From contig JBAIAA010000406.1 of the NCBI GenBank assembly GCA_037893245.1, forward strand, positions 62,001-126,000: DNA of 64,000 nucleotides, read 5' to 3'. Position numbers and translations under genes: made by a program. Source of the DNA: Crossaster papposus (lineage: Eukaryota > Echinodermata > Asteroidea > Velatida > Solasteridae). Below, in pieces: positions 25,680 to 40,003 of the stretch. The notes beneath the pieces were generated by a model that was given only the letters and a program-made list of their open reading frames with translations, made no database searches and was not told the origin of the DNA. Numbering within the stretch: the first letter of the stretch is position 1; the number at the start of each line of letters is the position of its first letter.

Positions 25680-28600
25680 TTTTACCGTCAGATCACGAAA
25701 CGGACTTACAACACTTCCAAATGGTCTATAGCGCCCATTGAGCCTAACAAACACTTTTCGGCACTATTTACCTTCAGATCACGAAATGGACTTACAACAC
25801 TCGAAAATGGTCTATAGCGCCCATTGAGCCTAAGAAACACTTTTCGGTACTTTTTAACGTCAGATCACGAAACGGACTTACAACACTCCCAAATGCTCTA
25901 TAGCGTCCATTTAGCCTAACAAACACTTTTTGGCACTATTTACCTTCAGATCACGAAATGGACTTACAACACTCGAAATGATCTATTAGCGCCCATTGAG
26001 CCTAAGAAACACTTTTCGGTACTTTTTAACGTCAGATCACGAAACGGACTTACAACACTCCCAAATGGTCTATAGCGCCCATTGAGCCTAACAAACACTT
26101 TTTGGCACTATTTACCTTCAGATTACGAAATGGACTTACAACACTCCCAAATGCTCTATAGCGCCCATTGAGCCTAACAAACACTTTTCGGCACTTTTTA
26201 CGGTCAGATCACGAAATGGACTTCCAACACTCCAAAATGGTCTATAGCGCACATTGAGCCAAACAAACACTTTTTGGCACTATTTACCTTCAGATCACGA
26301 AATGGACTTACAACACTCCCTAATGCTCTATAGCGCCCATTGAGCCTAACAAACACTTTTCGGCACTTTTTACCTTCAGATCACGAAATTGACTAACAAC
26401 TCTCCCAAATGCTCTATAGCGCCCATTGAGCCTAACAAACACTTTTTGGCACGATTTACCTTCAGATCACGAAATGGACTTACAACACTCGAAAATGGTC
26501 TATTAGCGCCCATTGAGCCTAAGAAACACTTTTCGGTACTTTTTAACGTCAGATCACGAAACGGACTTACAACACTCCCAAATGGTCTATAGCGCACATT
26601 GAGCCTAACAAACACTTTTTGGCACTATTTACCGTCAGATTACGAAATGGACTTACAACACTCCCAAATGCTCTATAGCGCCCATTTAGCCTAACAAACA
26701 CTTTTCGGAACTATTTACCTTTAGATCACGAAATTGACTAACAACACTCCCAAATGCTCTATAGCGCCCATTGAGCCTAACAAACACCTTTCGGCACTAT
26801 TTACCTTCAGATCACGAAATGGACTTACAACACTCGAAAATGGTCTATAGCGCCCATTTAGCCTAAGAAACACTTTTCGGCACTTGTTACCTTCAGATTA
26901 CGAAATGGATTTACAACACTCGCAAATGCTCTATAGCGCCTATTGAGCCTAACAAACACTTTTCGGGGCACTATTTACCTTTAGATCACGAAATTGACTA
27001 ACAACACTCCCAAATGCTCTATAGCGCCCATTGAGCCTAACAAACACTTTTTGGCACTATTTACCTTCAGATCACGAAATGGAGTTACAAACACTCCCAA
27101 ATGCTCTATAGCTTCCATTTAGCCTAACAAACACTTTTCGGCACTTTTTACCCTCAGATCACGAAATGGACTTCCAACACTCCAAATTGGTCTATAGCGC
27201 ACATTGAGCCAAACAAACACTTTTTGGCACTATTTACCTTCAGATCACGAAATGGATTTACAACACTCCCAAATGCTCTATAGCGCCCATTAAGCCTAAC
27301 AAACACTTTTCGGCACTATTTACCTTCAGATCACGAAATGGACTTACAACACTCCCAAATGCTCTATAGCGTCCATTTAGCCTAACAAACACTTTTCGGC
27401 ACTATTTACCTTCAGATCACGAAATTGACTAACAACACTCCCAAATGCTCTAAAGCGCCCATTGAGCCTAAGAAACACTTTTCGGCACTTTTTAACGTCA
27501 GATCACGAAACGGACTTACAACACTTCCAAATGGTCTATAGCGCCCATTGAGCCTAACAAACACTTTTTGGCACTATTTACCTTCAGATCACGAAATGGA
27601 CTTACAACACTCCCAAATGCTCTATAGCGCCCATTGAGCCTAACAAACACTTTTCGGCACTATTTACCTTCAGATCACGAAATGGACTTACAACACTCCC
27701 AAATGCTCTATAGCGTCCATTTAGCCTAACAAACACTTTTCGGCACTATTTACCTTCAGATCACAAAATGGATTTACAACACTCCCAAATGGTCTATAGC
27801 GCCCATTGAGCCTAACAAACACTTTTCGGCACTTTTTACCTTCAGATCACGAAATTGACTAACAACACTCCCAAATGCTCTATAGCGCCCATTGAGCCAA
27901 ACAAACACTTTTCGGCACTTTTTACCGTCAGATCACGAAATGGACTTCCAACACCCCAAAATGGTCTGTAGCGCACATTGAGCCTAACAAACACTTTTCG
28001 GCACTATTTACCTTCAGATCACGAAATGGACTTACAACACTCGAAAATGGTCTATAGCGCCCATTGAGCCTAAGAAACACTTTTCGGTACTTTTTAACGT
28101 CAGATCACGAAACGGACTTACAACACTCTCAAATGCTCTATAGCGTCCATTTAGCCTAACAAACACTTTTTGGCACTATTTACCTTCAGATCACGAAATG
28201 GACTTACAACACTCGAAATGATCTATTAGCGCCCATTGAGCCTAACAAACACTTTTCGGAACTATTTACCTTTAGATCACGAAATTGACTAACAACACTC
28301 CCAAATGCTCTATAGCGCCCATTGAGCCTAACAAACACCTTTCGGCACTATTTACCTTCAGATCACGAAATGGACTTACAACACTCGAAAATGGTCTATA
28401 GCGCCCATTGAGCCTAAGAAACACTTTTCGGCACTTTTTAACGTCAGATCACGAAACTGAATTACAACACTCCCAAATGCTCTATAGCGCCCATTGAGCC
28501 TAACAAACACTTTTTGGCACTATTTACCTTCAGATCACGAAATGGACTTACAACACTCTCAAATGCTCTATAGCGTCCATTTAGCCTAACAAACACTTTT

Positions 28601-29189
28601 TGGCACTATTTACCTTCAGATCACGAAATGGACTTACAACACTCGAAATGATCTATTAGCGCCCATTGAGCCTAAGAAACACTTTTCGGTACTTTTTAAC
28701 GTCAGATCACGAAACGGACTTACAACACTCCCAAATGGTCTATAGCGCCCATTGAGCCTAACAAACACTTTTTGGCACTATTTACCTTCAGATTACGAAA
28801 TGGACTTACAACACTCCCAAATGCTCTATAGCGCCCATTGAGCCTAACAAACACTTTTCGGCACTTTTTACCGTCAGATCACGAAATGGACTTCCAACAC
28901 TCCAAAATGGTCTATAGCGCACATTGAGCCAAACAAACACTTTTTGGCACTATTTACCTTCAGATCACGAAATGGACTTACAACACTCCCTAATGTTCTA
29001 TAGCGCCCATTGAGCCTAACAAACACTTTTCGGCACTTTTTACCTTCAGATCACGAAATTGACTAACAACTCTCCCAAATGCTCTATAGCGCCCATTGAG
29101 CCTAACAAACACTTTTTGGCACGATTTACCTTCAGATCACGAAATGGACTTACAACACTCGAAAATGGTCTATAGCGCCCATTTAGCCT

Positions 29190-30652
29190 AACAAACACTT
29201 TTCGGAACTATTTACCTTTAGATCACGAAATTGACTAACAACACTCCCAAATGCTCTATAGCGCCCATTGAGCCTAACAAACACCTTTCGGCACTATTTA
29301 CCTTCAGATCACGAAATGGACTTACAACACTCGAAAATGGTCTATAGCGCCCATTTAGCCTAAGAAACACTTTTCGGCACTTTTTAACGTCAGATCACGA
29401 AACGGACTTACAACACTCCCAAATGGTCTATAGCGCCCATTGAGCCTAACAAACACTTTTTGGCACTATTTACCTTCAGATCACGAAATGGAGTTACAAA
29501 CACTCCCAAATGCTCTATAGCTTCCATTTAGCCTAACAAACACTTTTCGGCACTTTTTACCCTCAGATCACGAAATGGACTTCCAACACTCCAAATTGGT
29601 CTATAGCGCACATTGAGCCAAACAAACACTTTTTGGCACTATTTACCTTCAGATCACGAAATGGATTTACAACACTCCCAAATGCTCTATAGCGCCCATT
29701 AAGCCTAACAAACACTTTTCGGCACTATTTACCTTCAGATCACGAAATGGACTTACAACACTCCCAAATGCTCTATAGCGTCCATTTAGCCTAACAAACA
29801 CTTTTCGGCACTATTTACCTTCAGATCACGAAATTGACTAACAACACTCCCAAATGCTCTAAAGCGCCCATTGAGCCTAAGAAACACTTTTCGGCACTTT
29901 TTAACGTCAGATCACGAAACGGACTTACAACACTTCCAAATGGTCTATAGCGCCCATTGAGCCTAACAAACACTTTTTGGCACTATTTACCTTCAGATCA
30001 CGAAATGGACTTACAACACTCCCAAATGCTCTATAGCGCCCATTGAGCCTAACAAACACTTTTCGGCACTATTTACCTTCAGATCACGAAATGGACTTAC
30101 AACACTCCCAAATGCTCTATAGCGTCCATTTAGCCTAACAAACACTTTTCGGCACTATTTACCTTCAGATCACAAAATGGATTTACAACACTCCCAAATG
30201 GTCTATAGCGCCCATTGAGCCTAACAAACACTTTTCGGCACTTTTTACCTTCAGATCACGAAATTGACTAACAACACTCCCAAATGCTCTATAGCGCCCA
30301 TTGAGCCAAACAAACACTTTTCGGCACTTTTTACCGTCAGATCACGAAATGGACTTCCAACACCCCAAAATGGTCTGTAGCGCACATTGAGCCTAACAAA
30401 CACTTTTCGGCACTATTTACCTTCAGATCACGAAATGGACTTACAACACTCGAAAATGGTCTATAGCGCCCATTGAGCCTAAGAAACACTTTTCGGTACT
30501 TTTTAACGTCAGATCACGAAACGGACTTACAACACTCTCAAATGCTCTATAGCGTCCATTTAGCCTAACAAACACTTTTTGGCACTATTTACCTTCAGAT
30601 CACGAAATGGACTTACAACACTCGAAATGATCTATTAGCGCCCATTGAGCCT
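29190..30652 (+). repeat. 1,463-bp (17-monomer) unit, first of two tandem copies
   Basis: The unit runs from an AACTATTTACCTTTAG monomer through the F monomer at 29,490 and is followed directly by a second copy at 30,653-32,115. The offset is 17 monomers plus 1 base, matching the single F unit per copy. Differences include CGAAATTGACTAAC near 30,264 against CAAAATTGACTTAC near 31,727. The same spacing occurs between F units at 40,163 and 41,626 and at 59,276 and 60,739 through later duplications. This is the shortest long-unit repeat and the nearest thing to a classical higher-order repeat here. Confidence 0.82.
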
Positions 30653-32115
30653 AACAAACACTTTTCGGAACTATTTACCTTTAGATCACGAAATTGACTA
30701 ACAACACTCCCAAATGCTCTATAGCGCCCATTGAGCCTAACAAACACCTTTCGGCACTATTTACCTTCAGATCACGAAATGGACTTACAACACTCGAAAA
30801 TGGTCTATAGCGCCCATTTAGCCTAAGAAACACTTTTCGGCACTTTTTAACGTCAGATCACGAAACGGACTTACAACACTCCCAAATGGTCTATAGCGCC
30901 CATTGAGCCTAACAAACACTTTTTGGCACTATTTACCTTCAGATCACGAAATGGAGTTACAAACACTCCCAAATGCTCTATAGCTTCCATTTAGCCTAAC
31001 AAACACTTTTCGGCACTTTTTACCCTCAGATCACGAAATGGACTTCCAACACTCCAAATTGGTCTATAGCGCACATTGAGCCAAACAAACACTTTTTGGC
31101 ACTATTTACCTTCAGATCACGAAATGGATTTACAACACTCCCAAATGCTCTATAGCGCCCATTAAGCCTAACAAACACTTTTCGGCACTATTTACCTTCA
31201 GATCACGAAATGGACTTACAACACTCCCAAATGCTCTATAGCGTCCATTTAGCCTAACAAACACTTTTCGGCACTATTTACCTTCAGATCACGAAATTGA
31301 CTAACAACACTCCCAAATGCTCTAAAGCGCCCATTGAGCCTAAGAAACACTTTTCGGCACTTTTTAACGTCAGATCACGAAACGGACTTACAACACTTCC
31401 AAATGGTCTATAGCGCCCATTGAGCCTAACAAACACTTTTTGGCACTATTTACCTTCAGATCACGAAATGGACTTACAACACTCCCAAATGCTCTATAGC
31501 GCCCATTGAGCCTAACAAACACTTTTCGGCACTATTTACCTTCAGATCACGAAATGGACTTACAACACTCCCAAATGCTCTATAGCGTCCATTTAGCCTA
31601 ACAAACACTTTTCGGCACTATTTACCTTCAGATCACAAAATGGATTTACAACACTCCCAAATGGTCTATAGCGCCCATTGAGCCTAACAAACACTTTTCG
31701 GCACTTTTTACCTTCAGATCACAAAATTGACTTACAACACTCCCAAATGCTCTATAGCGCCCATTGAGCCAAACAAACACTTTTCGGCACTTTTTACCTT
31801 CAGATCACGAAATGGACTTCCAACACCCCAAAATGGTCTGTAGCGCACATTGAGCCTAACAAACACTTTTCGGCACTATTTACCTTCAGATCACGAAATG
31901 GACTTACAACACTCGAAAATGGTCTATAGCGCCCATTGAGCCTAAGAAACACTTTTCGGTACTTTTTAACGTCAGATCACGAAACGGACTTACAACACTC
32001 TCAAATGCTCTATAGCGTCCATTTAGCCTAACAAACACTTTTTGGCACTATTTACCTTCAGATCACGAAATGGACTTACAACACTCGAAATGATCTATTA
32101 GCGCCCATTGAGCCT
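30653..32115 (+). repeat. 1,463-bp unit, second tandem copy
   Basis: This is the second of the two 17-monomer copies. Near its right end it departs from copy 1, with a CCTAAGAAACAC unit (subtype B) where copy 1 leads into CCTAACAAACAC. It also holds the CAAAATTGACTTAC and TTTTTACCTTCAG variants near 31,727-31,800. The latter replaces the ACCGTCAG usual in subtype C. Confidence 0.8.
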
Positions 32116-35100
32116 AAGAAACACTTTTCGGTACTTTTTAACGTCAGATCACGAAACGGACTTACAACACTCCCAAATGGTCTATAGCGCCCATTGAGCC
32201 TAACAAACACTTTTTGGCACTATTTACCTTCAGATTACGAAATGGACTTACAACACTCCCAAATGCTCTATAGCGCCCATTGAGCCTAACAAACACTTTT
32301 CGGCACTTTTTACGGTCAGATCACGAAATGGACTTCCAACACTCCAAAATGGTCTATAGCGCACATTGAGCCAAACAAACACTTTTTGGCACTATTTACC
32401 TTCAGATCACGAAATGGACTTACAACACTCCCTAATGCTCTATAGCGCCCATTGAGCCTAACAAACACTTTTCGGCACTTTTTACCTTCAGATCACGAAA
32501 TTGACTAACAACTCTCCCAAATGCTCTATAGCGCCCATTGAGCCTAACAAACACTTTTTGGCACGATTTACCTTCAGATCACGAAATGGACTTACAACAC
32601 TCGAAAATGGTCTATTAGCGCCCATTGAGCCTAAGAAACACTTTTCGGTACTTTTTAACGTCAGATCACGAAACGGACTTACAACACTCCCAAATGGTCT
32701 ATAGCGCACATTGAGCCTAACAAACACTTTTTGGCACTATTTACCTTCAGATTACGAAATGGACTTACAACACTCCCAAATGCTCTATAGCGCCCATTTA
32801 GCCTAACAAACACTTTTCGGAACTATTTACCTTTAGATCACGAAATTGACTAACAACACTCCCAAATGCTCTATAGCGCCCATTGAGCCTAACAAACACC
32901 TTTCGGCACTATTTACCTTCAGATCACGAAATGGACTTACAACACTCGAAAATGGTCTATAGCGCCCATTTAGCCTAAGAAACACTTTTCGGCACTTTTT
33001 AACGTCAGATCACGAAACGGACTTACAACACTCCCAAATGGTCTATAGCGCCCATTGAGCCTAACAAACACTTTTTGGCACTATTTACCTTCAGATCACG
33101 AAATGGAGTTACAAACACTCCCAAATGCTCTATAGCTTCCATTTAGCCTAACAAACACTTTTCGGCACTTTTTTACCGTCAGATCACGAAATGGACTTCC
33201 AACACTCCAAATTGGTCTATAGCGCACATTGAGCCAAACAAACACTTTTTGGCACTATTTACCTTCAGATCACGAAATGGATTTACAACACTCCCAAATG
33301 CTCTATAGCGCCCATTAAGCCTAACAAACACTTTTCGGCACTATTTACCTTCAGATCACGAAATGGACTTACAACACTCCCAAATGCTCTATAGCGTCCA
33401 TTTAGCCTAACAAACACTTTTCGGCACTATTTACCTTCAGATCACAAAATGGATTTACAACACTCCCAAATGGTCTATAGCGCCCATTGAGCCAAACAAA
33501 CACTTTTCGGCACTTTTTACCGTCAGATCACGAAATGGACTTCCAACACCCCAAAATGGTCTGTAGCGCACATTGAGCCAAACAAACACTTTTTGGCACT
33601 ATTTACCTTCAGATCACGAAATGGATTTACAACACTCCCAAATGCTCTATAGCGCCCATTGAGCCTAACAAACACTTTTCGGCACTATTTACCTTTAGAT
33701 CACGAAATTGACTAACAACACTCCCAAATGCTCTATAGCGCCCATTGAGCCTAACAAACACTTTTCGGCACTATTTACCTTCAGATCACGAAATGGACTT
33801 ACAACACTCGAAAATGGTCTATAGCGCCCATTGAGCCTAAGAAACACTTTTCGGCACTTTTTAACGTCAGATCACGAAACTGAATTACAACACTCCCAAA
33901 TGGTCTATAGCGCCCATTGAGCCTAACAAACACTTTTTGGCACTATTTACCTTCAGATCACGAAATGGACTTACAACACTCTCAAATGCTCTATAGCGTC
34001 CATTTAGCCTAACAAACACTTTTTGGCACTATTTACCTTCAGATCACGAAATGGACTTACAACACTCGAAATGATCTATTAGCGCCCATTGAGCCTAAGA
34101 AACATTTTTCGGTACTTTTTAACGTCAGATCACGAAACGGACTTACACCACTCCCAAATGGTCTATAGCGCCCATTGAGCCTAACAAACACTTTTTGGCA
34201 CTATTTACCTTCAGATTACGAAATGGACTTACAACACTCCCAAATGCTCTATAGCGCCCATTGAGCCTAACAAACACTTTTCGGCACTTTTTACCGTCAG
34301 ATCACGAAATGGACTTCCAACACTCCAAAATGGTCTATAGCGCACATTGAGCCAAACAAACACTTTTTGGCACTATTTACCTTCAGATCACGAAATGGAC
34401 TTACAACACTCCCTAATGCTCTATAGCGCCCATTGAACCTAACAAACACTTTTCGGCACTTTTTACCTTCAGATCACGAAATTGACTAACAACTCTCCCA
34501 AATGCTCTATAGCGCCCATTGAGCCTAACAAACACTTTTTGGCACGATTTACCTTCAGATCACGAAATGGACTTACAACACTCCCTAATGCTCTATAGCG
34601 CCCATTGAGCCTAACAAACACTTTTCGGCACTTTTTACCTTCAGATCACGAAATTGACTAACAACTCTCCCAAATGCTCTATAGCGCCCATTGAGCCTAA
34701 CAAACACTTTTTGGCACGATTTACCTTCAGATCACGAAATGGACTTACAACACTCCCAAATGCTCTATAGCGCCCATTGAGCCTAACAAACACTTTTCGG
34801 CACTATTTACCTTCAGATCACGAAATGGACTTACAACACTCCCAAATGCTCTATAGCGTCCATTTAGCCTAACAAACACTTTTCGGCACTATTTACCTTC
34901 AGATCACAAAATGGATTTACAACACTCCCAAATGGTCTATAGCGCCCATTGAGCCTAACAAACACTTTTCGGCACTTTTTACCTTCAGATCACGAAATTG
35001 ACTAACAACACTCCCAAATGCTCTATAGCGCCCATTGAGCCAAACAAACACTTTTCGGCACTTTTTACCGTCAGATCACGAAATGGACTTCCAACACCCC

Positions 35101-35555
35101 AAAATGGTCTGTAGCGCACATTGAGCCTAACAAACACTTTTCGGCACTATTTACCTTCAGATCACGAAATGGACTTACAACACTCGAAAATGGTCTATAG
35201 CGCCCATTGAGCCTAAGAAACACTTGTCGGTACTTTTTAACGTCAGATCACGAAACGGACTTACAACACTCCCAAATGGTCTATAGCGCCCATTGAGCCT
35301 AACAAACACTTTTTGGCACTATTTACCTTCAGATCACGAAATGGACTTACAACACTCTCAAATGCTCTATAGCGTCCATTTAGCCTAACAAACACTTTTT
35401 GGCACTATTTACCTTCAGATCACGAAATGGACTTACAACACTCGAAATGATCTATTAGCGCCCATTGAGCCTAAGAAACACTTTTCGGTACTTTTTAACG
35501 TCAGATCACGAAACGGACTTACAACACTCCCAAATGGTCTATAGCGCCCATTGAA
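31742..35555 (+). repeat. 3.8-kb block, copy 1 (copy 2 at offset 4,218)
   Basis: The block matches 35,960-39,773 at an offset of 4,218 bp (49 monomers plus 4 bases). F units at 33,105 and 37,323, the GAAACTGAATT units at 33,876 and 38,094, the CTTGTCGG variants near 35,225 and 39,443 and the doubled 172-bp dimer all agree. Between the copies, 35,556-35,959 holds a short run with AACAAACACCTTTCGG and the F unit at 35,773, which interrupts the order. Confidence 0.85.
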
Positions 35556-35959
35556 CCTAACAAACACCTTTCGGCACTATTTACCTTCAGATCACGAAAT
35601 GGACTTACAACACTCGAAAATGGTCTATAGCGCCCATTTAGCCTAAGAAACACTTTTCGGCACTTTTTAACGTCAGATCACGAAACGGACTTACAACACT
35701 CCCAAATGGTCTATAGCGCCCATTGAGCCTAACAAACACTTTTTGGCACTATTTACCTTCAGATCACGAAATGGAGTTACAAACACTCCCAAATGCTCTA
35801 TAGCTTCCATTTAGCCTAACAAACACTTTTCGGCACTTTTTACCCTCAGATCACGAAATGGACTTCCAACACTCCAAATTGGTCTATAGCGCACATTGAG
35901 CCAAACAAACACTTTTTGGCACTATTTACCTTCAGATCACGAAATGGATTTACAACACT

Positions 35960-38900
35960 CCCAAATGCTCTATAGCGCCCATTGAGCCAAACAAACACTT
36001 TTCGGCACTTTTTACCGTCAGATCACGAAATGGACTTCCAACACCCCAAAATGGTCTGTAGCGCACATTGAGCCTAACAAACACTTTTCGGCACTATTTA
36101 CCTTCAGATCACGAAATGGACTTACAACACTCGAAAATGGTCTATAGCGCCCATTGAGCCTAAGAAACACTTTTCGGTACTTTTTAACGTCAGATCACGA
36201 AACGGACTTACAACACTCTCAAATGCTCTATAGCGTCCATTTAGCCTAACAAACACTTTTTGGCACTATTTACCTTCAGATCACGAAATGGACTTACAAC
36301 ACTCGAAATGATCTATTAGCGCCCATTGAGCCTAAGAAACACTTTTCGGTACTTTTTAACGTCAGATCACGAAACGGACTTACAACACTCCCAAATGGTC
36401 TATAGCGCCCATTGAGCCTAACAAACACTTTTTGGCACTATTTACCTTCAGATTACGAAATGGACTTACAACACTCCCAAATGCTCTATAGCGCCCATTG
36501 AGCCTAACAAACACTTTTCGGCACTTTTTACGGTCAGATCACGAAATGGACTTCCAACACTCCAAAATGGTCTATAGCGCACATTGAGCCAAACAAACAC
36601 TTTTTGGCACTATTTACCTTCAGATCACGAAATGGACTTACAACACTCCCTAATGCTCTATAGCGCCCATTGAGCCTAACAAACACTTTTCGGCACTTTT
36701 TACCTTCAGATCACGAAATTGACTAACAACTCTCCCAAATGCTCTATAGCGCCCATTGAGCCTAACAAACACTTTTTGGCACGATTTACCTTCAGATCAC
36801 GAAATGGACTTACAACACTCGAAAATGGTCTATTAGCGCCCATTGAGCCTAAGAAACACTTTTAAGTACTTTTTAACGTCAGATCACGAAACGGACTTAC
36901 AACACTCCCAAATGGTCTATAGCGCACATTGAGCCTAACAAACACTTTTTGGCACTATTTACCTTCAGATTACGAAATGGACTTACAACACTCCCAAATG
37001 CTCTATAGCGCCCATTTAGCCTAACAAACACTTTTCGGAACTATTTACCTTTAGATCACGAAATTGACTAACAACACTCCCAAATGCTCTATAGCGCCCA
37101 TTGAGCCTAACAAACACCTTTCGGCACTATTTACCTTCAGATCACGAAATGGACTTACAACACTCGAAAATGGTCTATAGCGCCCATTTAGCCTAAGAAA
37201 CACTTTTCGGCACTTTTTAACGTCAGATCACGAAACGGACTTACAACACTCCCAAATGGTCTATAGCGCCCATTGAGCCTAACAAACACTTTTTGGCACT
37301 ATTTACCTTCAGATCACGAAATGGAGTTACAAACACTCCCAAATGCTCTATAGCTTCCATTTAGCCTAACAAACACTTTTCGGCACTTTTTTACCGTCAG
37401 ATCACGAAATGGACTTCCAACACTCCAAATTGGTCTATAGCGCACATTGAGCCAAACAAACACTTTTTGGCACTATTTACCTTCAGATCACGAAATGGAT
37501 TTACAACACTCCCAAATGCTCTATAGCGCCCATTAAGCCTAACAAACACTTTTCGGCACTATTTACCTTCAGATCACGAAATGGACTTACAACACTCCCA
37601 AATGCTCTATAGCGTCCATTTAGCCTAACAAACACTTTTCGGCACTATTTACCTTCAGATCACAAAATGGATTTACAACACTCCCAAATGGTCTATAGCG
37701 CCCATTGAGCCAAACAAACACTTTTCGGCACTTTTTACCGTCAGATCACGAAATGGACTTCCAACACCCCAAAATGGTCTGTAGCGCACATTGAGCCAAA
37801 CAAACACTTTTTGGCACTATTTACCTTCAGATCACGAAATGGATTTACAACACTCCCAAATGCTCTATAGCGCCCATTGAGCCTAACAAACACTTTTCGG
37901 CACTATTTACCTTTAGATCACGAAATTGACTAACAACACTCCCAAATGCTCTATAGCGCCCATTGAGCCTAACAAACACTTTTCGGCACTATTTACCTTC
38001 AGATCACGAAATGGACTTACAACACTCGAAAATGGTCTATAGCGCCCATTGAGCCTAAGAAACACTTTTCGGCACTTTTTAACGTCAGATCACGAAACTG
38101 AATTACAACACTCCCAAATGGTCTATAGCGCCCATTGAGCCTAACAAACACTTTTTGGCACTATTTACCTTCAGATCACGAAATGGACTTACAACACTCT
38201 CAAATGCTCTATAGCGTCCATTTAGCCTAACAAACACTTTTTGGCACTATTTACCTTCAGATCACGAAATGGACTTACAACACTCGAAATGATCTATTAG
38301 CGCCCATTGAGCCTAAGAAACATTTTTCGGTACTTTTTAACGTCAGATCACGAAACGGACTTACACCACTCCCAAATGGTCTATAGCGCCCATTGAGCCT
38401 AACAAACACTTTTTGGCACTATTTACCTTCAGATTACGAAATGGACTTACAACACTCCCAAATGCTCTATAGCGCCCATTGAGCCTAACAAACACTTTTC
38501 GGCACTTTTTACCGTCAGATCACGAAATGGACTTCCAACACTCCAAAATGGTCTATAGCGCACATTGAGCCAAACAAACACTTTTTGGCACTATTTACCT
38601 TCAGATCACGAAATGGACTTACAACACTCCCTAATGCTCTATAGCGCCCATTGAACCTAACAAACACTTTTCGGCACTTTTTACCTTCAGATCACGAAAT
38701 TGACTAACAACTCTCCCAAATGCTCTATAGCGCCCATTGAGCCTAACAAACACTTTTTGGCACGATTTACCTTCAGATCACGAAATGGACTTACAACACT
38801 CCCTAATGCTCTATAGCGCCCATTGAGCCTAACAAACACTTTTCGGCACTTTTTACCTTCAGATCACGAAATTGACTAACAACTCTCCCAAATGCTCTAT

Positions 38901-39773
38901 AGCGCCCATTGAGCCTAACAAACACTTTTTGGCACGATTTACCTTCAGATCACGAAATGGACTTACAACACTCCCAAATGCTCTATAGCGCCCATTGAGC
39001 CTAACAAACACTTTTCGGCACTATTTACCTTCAGATCACGAAATGGACTTACAACACTCCCAAATGCTCTATAGCGTCCATTTAGCCTAACAAACACTTT
39101 TCGGCACTATTTACCTTCAGATCACAAAATGGATTTACAACACTCCCAAATGGTCTATAGCGCCCATTGAGCCTAACAAACACTTTTCGGCACTTTTTAC
39201 CTTCAGATCACGAAATTGACTAACAACACTCCCAAATGCTCTATAGCGCCCATTGAGCCAAACAAACACTTTTCGGCACTTTTTACCGTCAGATCACGAA
39301 ATGGACTTCCAACACCCCAAAATGGTCTGTAGCGCACATTGAGCCTAACAAACACTTTTCGGCACTATTTACCTTCAGATCACGAAATGGACTTACAACA
39401 CTCGAAAATGGTCTATAGCGCCCATTGAGCCTAAGAAACACTTGTCGGTACTTTTTAACGTCAGATCACGAAACGGACTTACAACACTCCCAAATGGTCT
39501 ATAGCGCCCATTGAGCCTAACAAACACTTTTTGGCACTATTTACCTTCAGATCACGAAATGGACTTACAACACTCTCAAATGCTCTATAGCGTCCATTTA
39601 GCCTAACAAACACTTTTTGGCACTATTTACCTTCAGATCACGAAATGGACTTACAACACTCGAAATGATCTATTAGCGCCCATTGAGCCTAAGAAACACT
39701 TTTCGGTACTTTTTAACGTCAGATCACGAAACGGACTTACAACACTCCCAAATGGTCTATAGCGCCCATTGAG
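35960..39773 (+). repeat. 3.8-kb block, copy 2
   Basis: This is the second copy of 31,742-35,555. It carries a private double change, AA at 36,864-36,865 in place of CG. That change removes a CpG and puts stops into both short frames that are open in the eight sister copies. Past its right edge, to about 40,000, it continues to follow the order seen at 3,356-3,590 rather than that of copy 1. Confidence 0.83.
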
Positions 39774-40003
39774 CCTAACAAACACTTTTTGGCACTATTT
39801 ACCTTCAGATTACGAAATGGACTTACAACACTCCCAAATGCTCTATAGCGCCCATTGAGCCTAACAAACACTTTTCGGCACTTTTTACGGTCAGATCACG
39901 AAATGGACTTCCAACACTCCAAAATGGTCTATAGCGCACATTGAGCCAAACAAACACTTTTCGGCACTATTTACCTTCAGATCACGAAATGGACTTACAA
40001 CAC
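36843..40003 (+). repeat. Copy of window positions 1-3,590 with a net five-monomer loss
   Basis: The subtype order from base 1 is repeated from 36,843 at offset 36,842 up to about 775. After 1,292 it is repeated at offset 36,413. The 429-bp difference is four monomers missing (those at about 776-1,120) plus one missing (about 1,207-1,291), less one extra T in a six-T tract near 37,390. A related copy starts at 32,625 with the same losses. The end near 40,000 is where CTCCCTAATG of the first copy becomes CTCGAAAATG. Confidence 0.8.
36864..36865 (+). other. Private CG to AA double substitution in one monomer
   Basis: The usual CACTTTTCGGTAC reads CACTTTTAAGTAC here. I saw this change nowhere else in the window, even though the surrounding block has several near-identical copies. 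It creates TTAA and an in-frame stop in each of the overlapping short frames open in the eight sister copies. That is what is expected if those frames are not under selection. Confidence 0.8.

Larger units (their letters stand above)
25738..34214 (+). repeat. 8.5-kb segment, copy 1 (copy 2 runs off the window end)
   Basis: From about 25,738 the sequence matches 55,524 onward at a constant offset of 29,786 bp up to the last base of the window. F units at 27081, 29490, 30953 and 33105 pair with 56867, 59276, 60739 and 62891. Rare private variants agree too: CAAAATTGACTTAC at 31,732 and 61,518, a six-T tract at 33,171 and 62,957, AACATTTTTCGG near 34,102 and 63,888, and TTACACCACTCC near 34,144 and 63,930. 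I saw no difference in the places checked. Confidence 0.9.
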
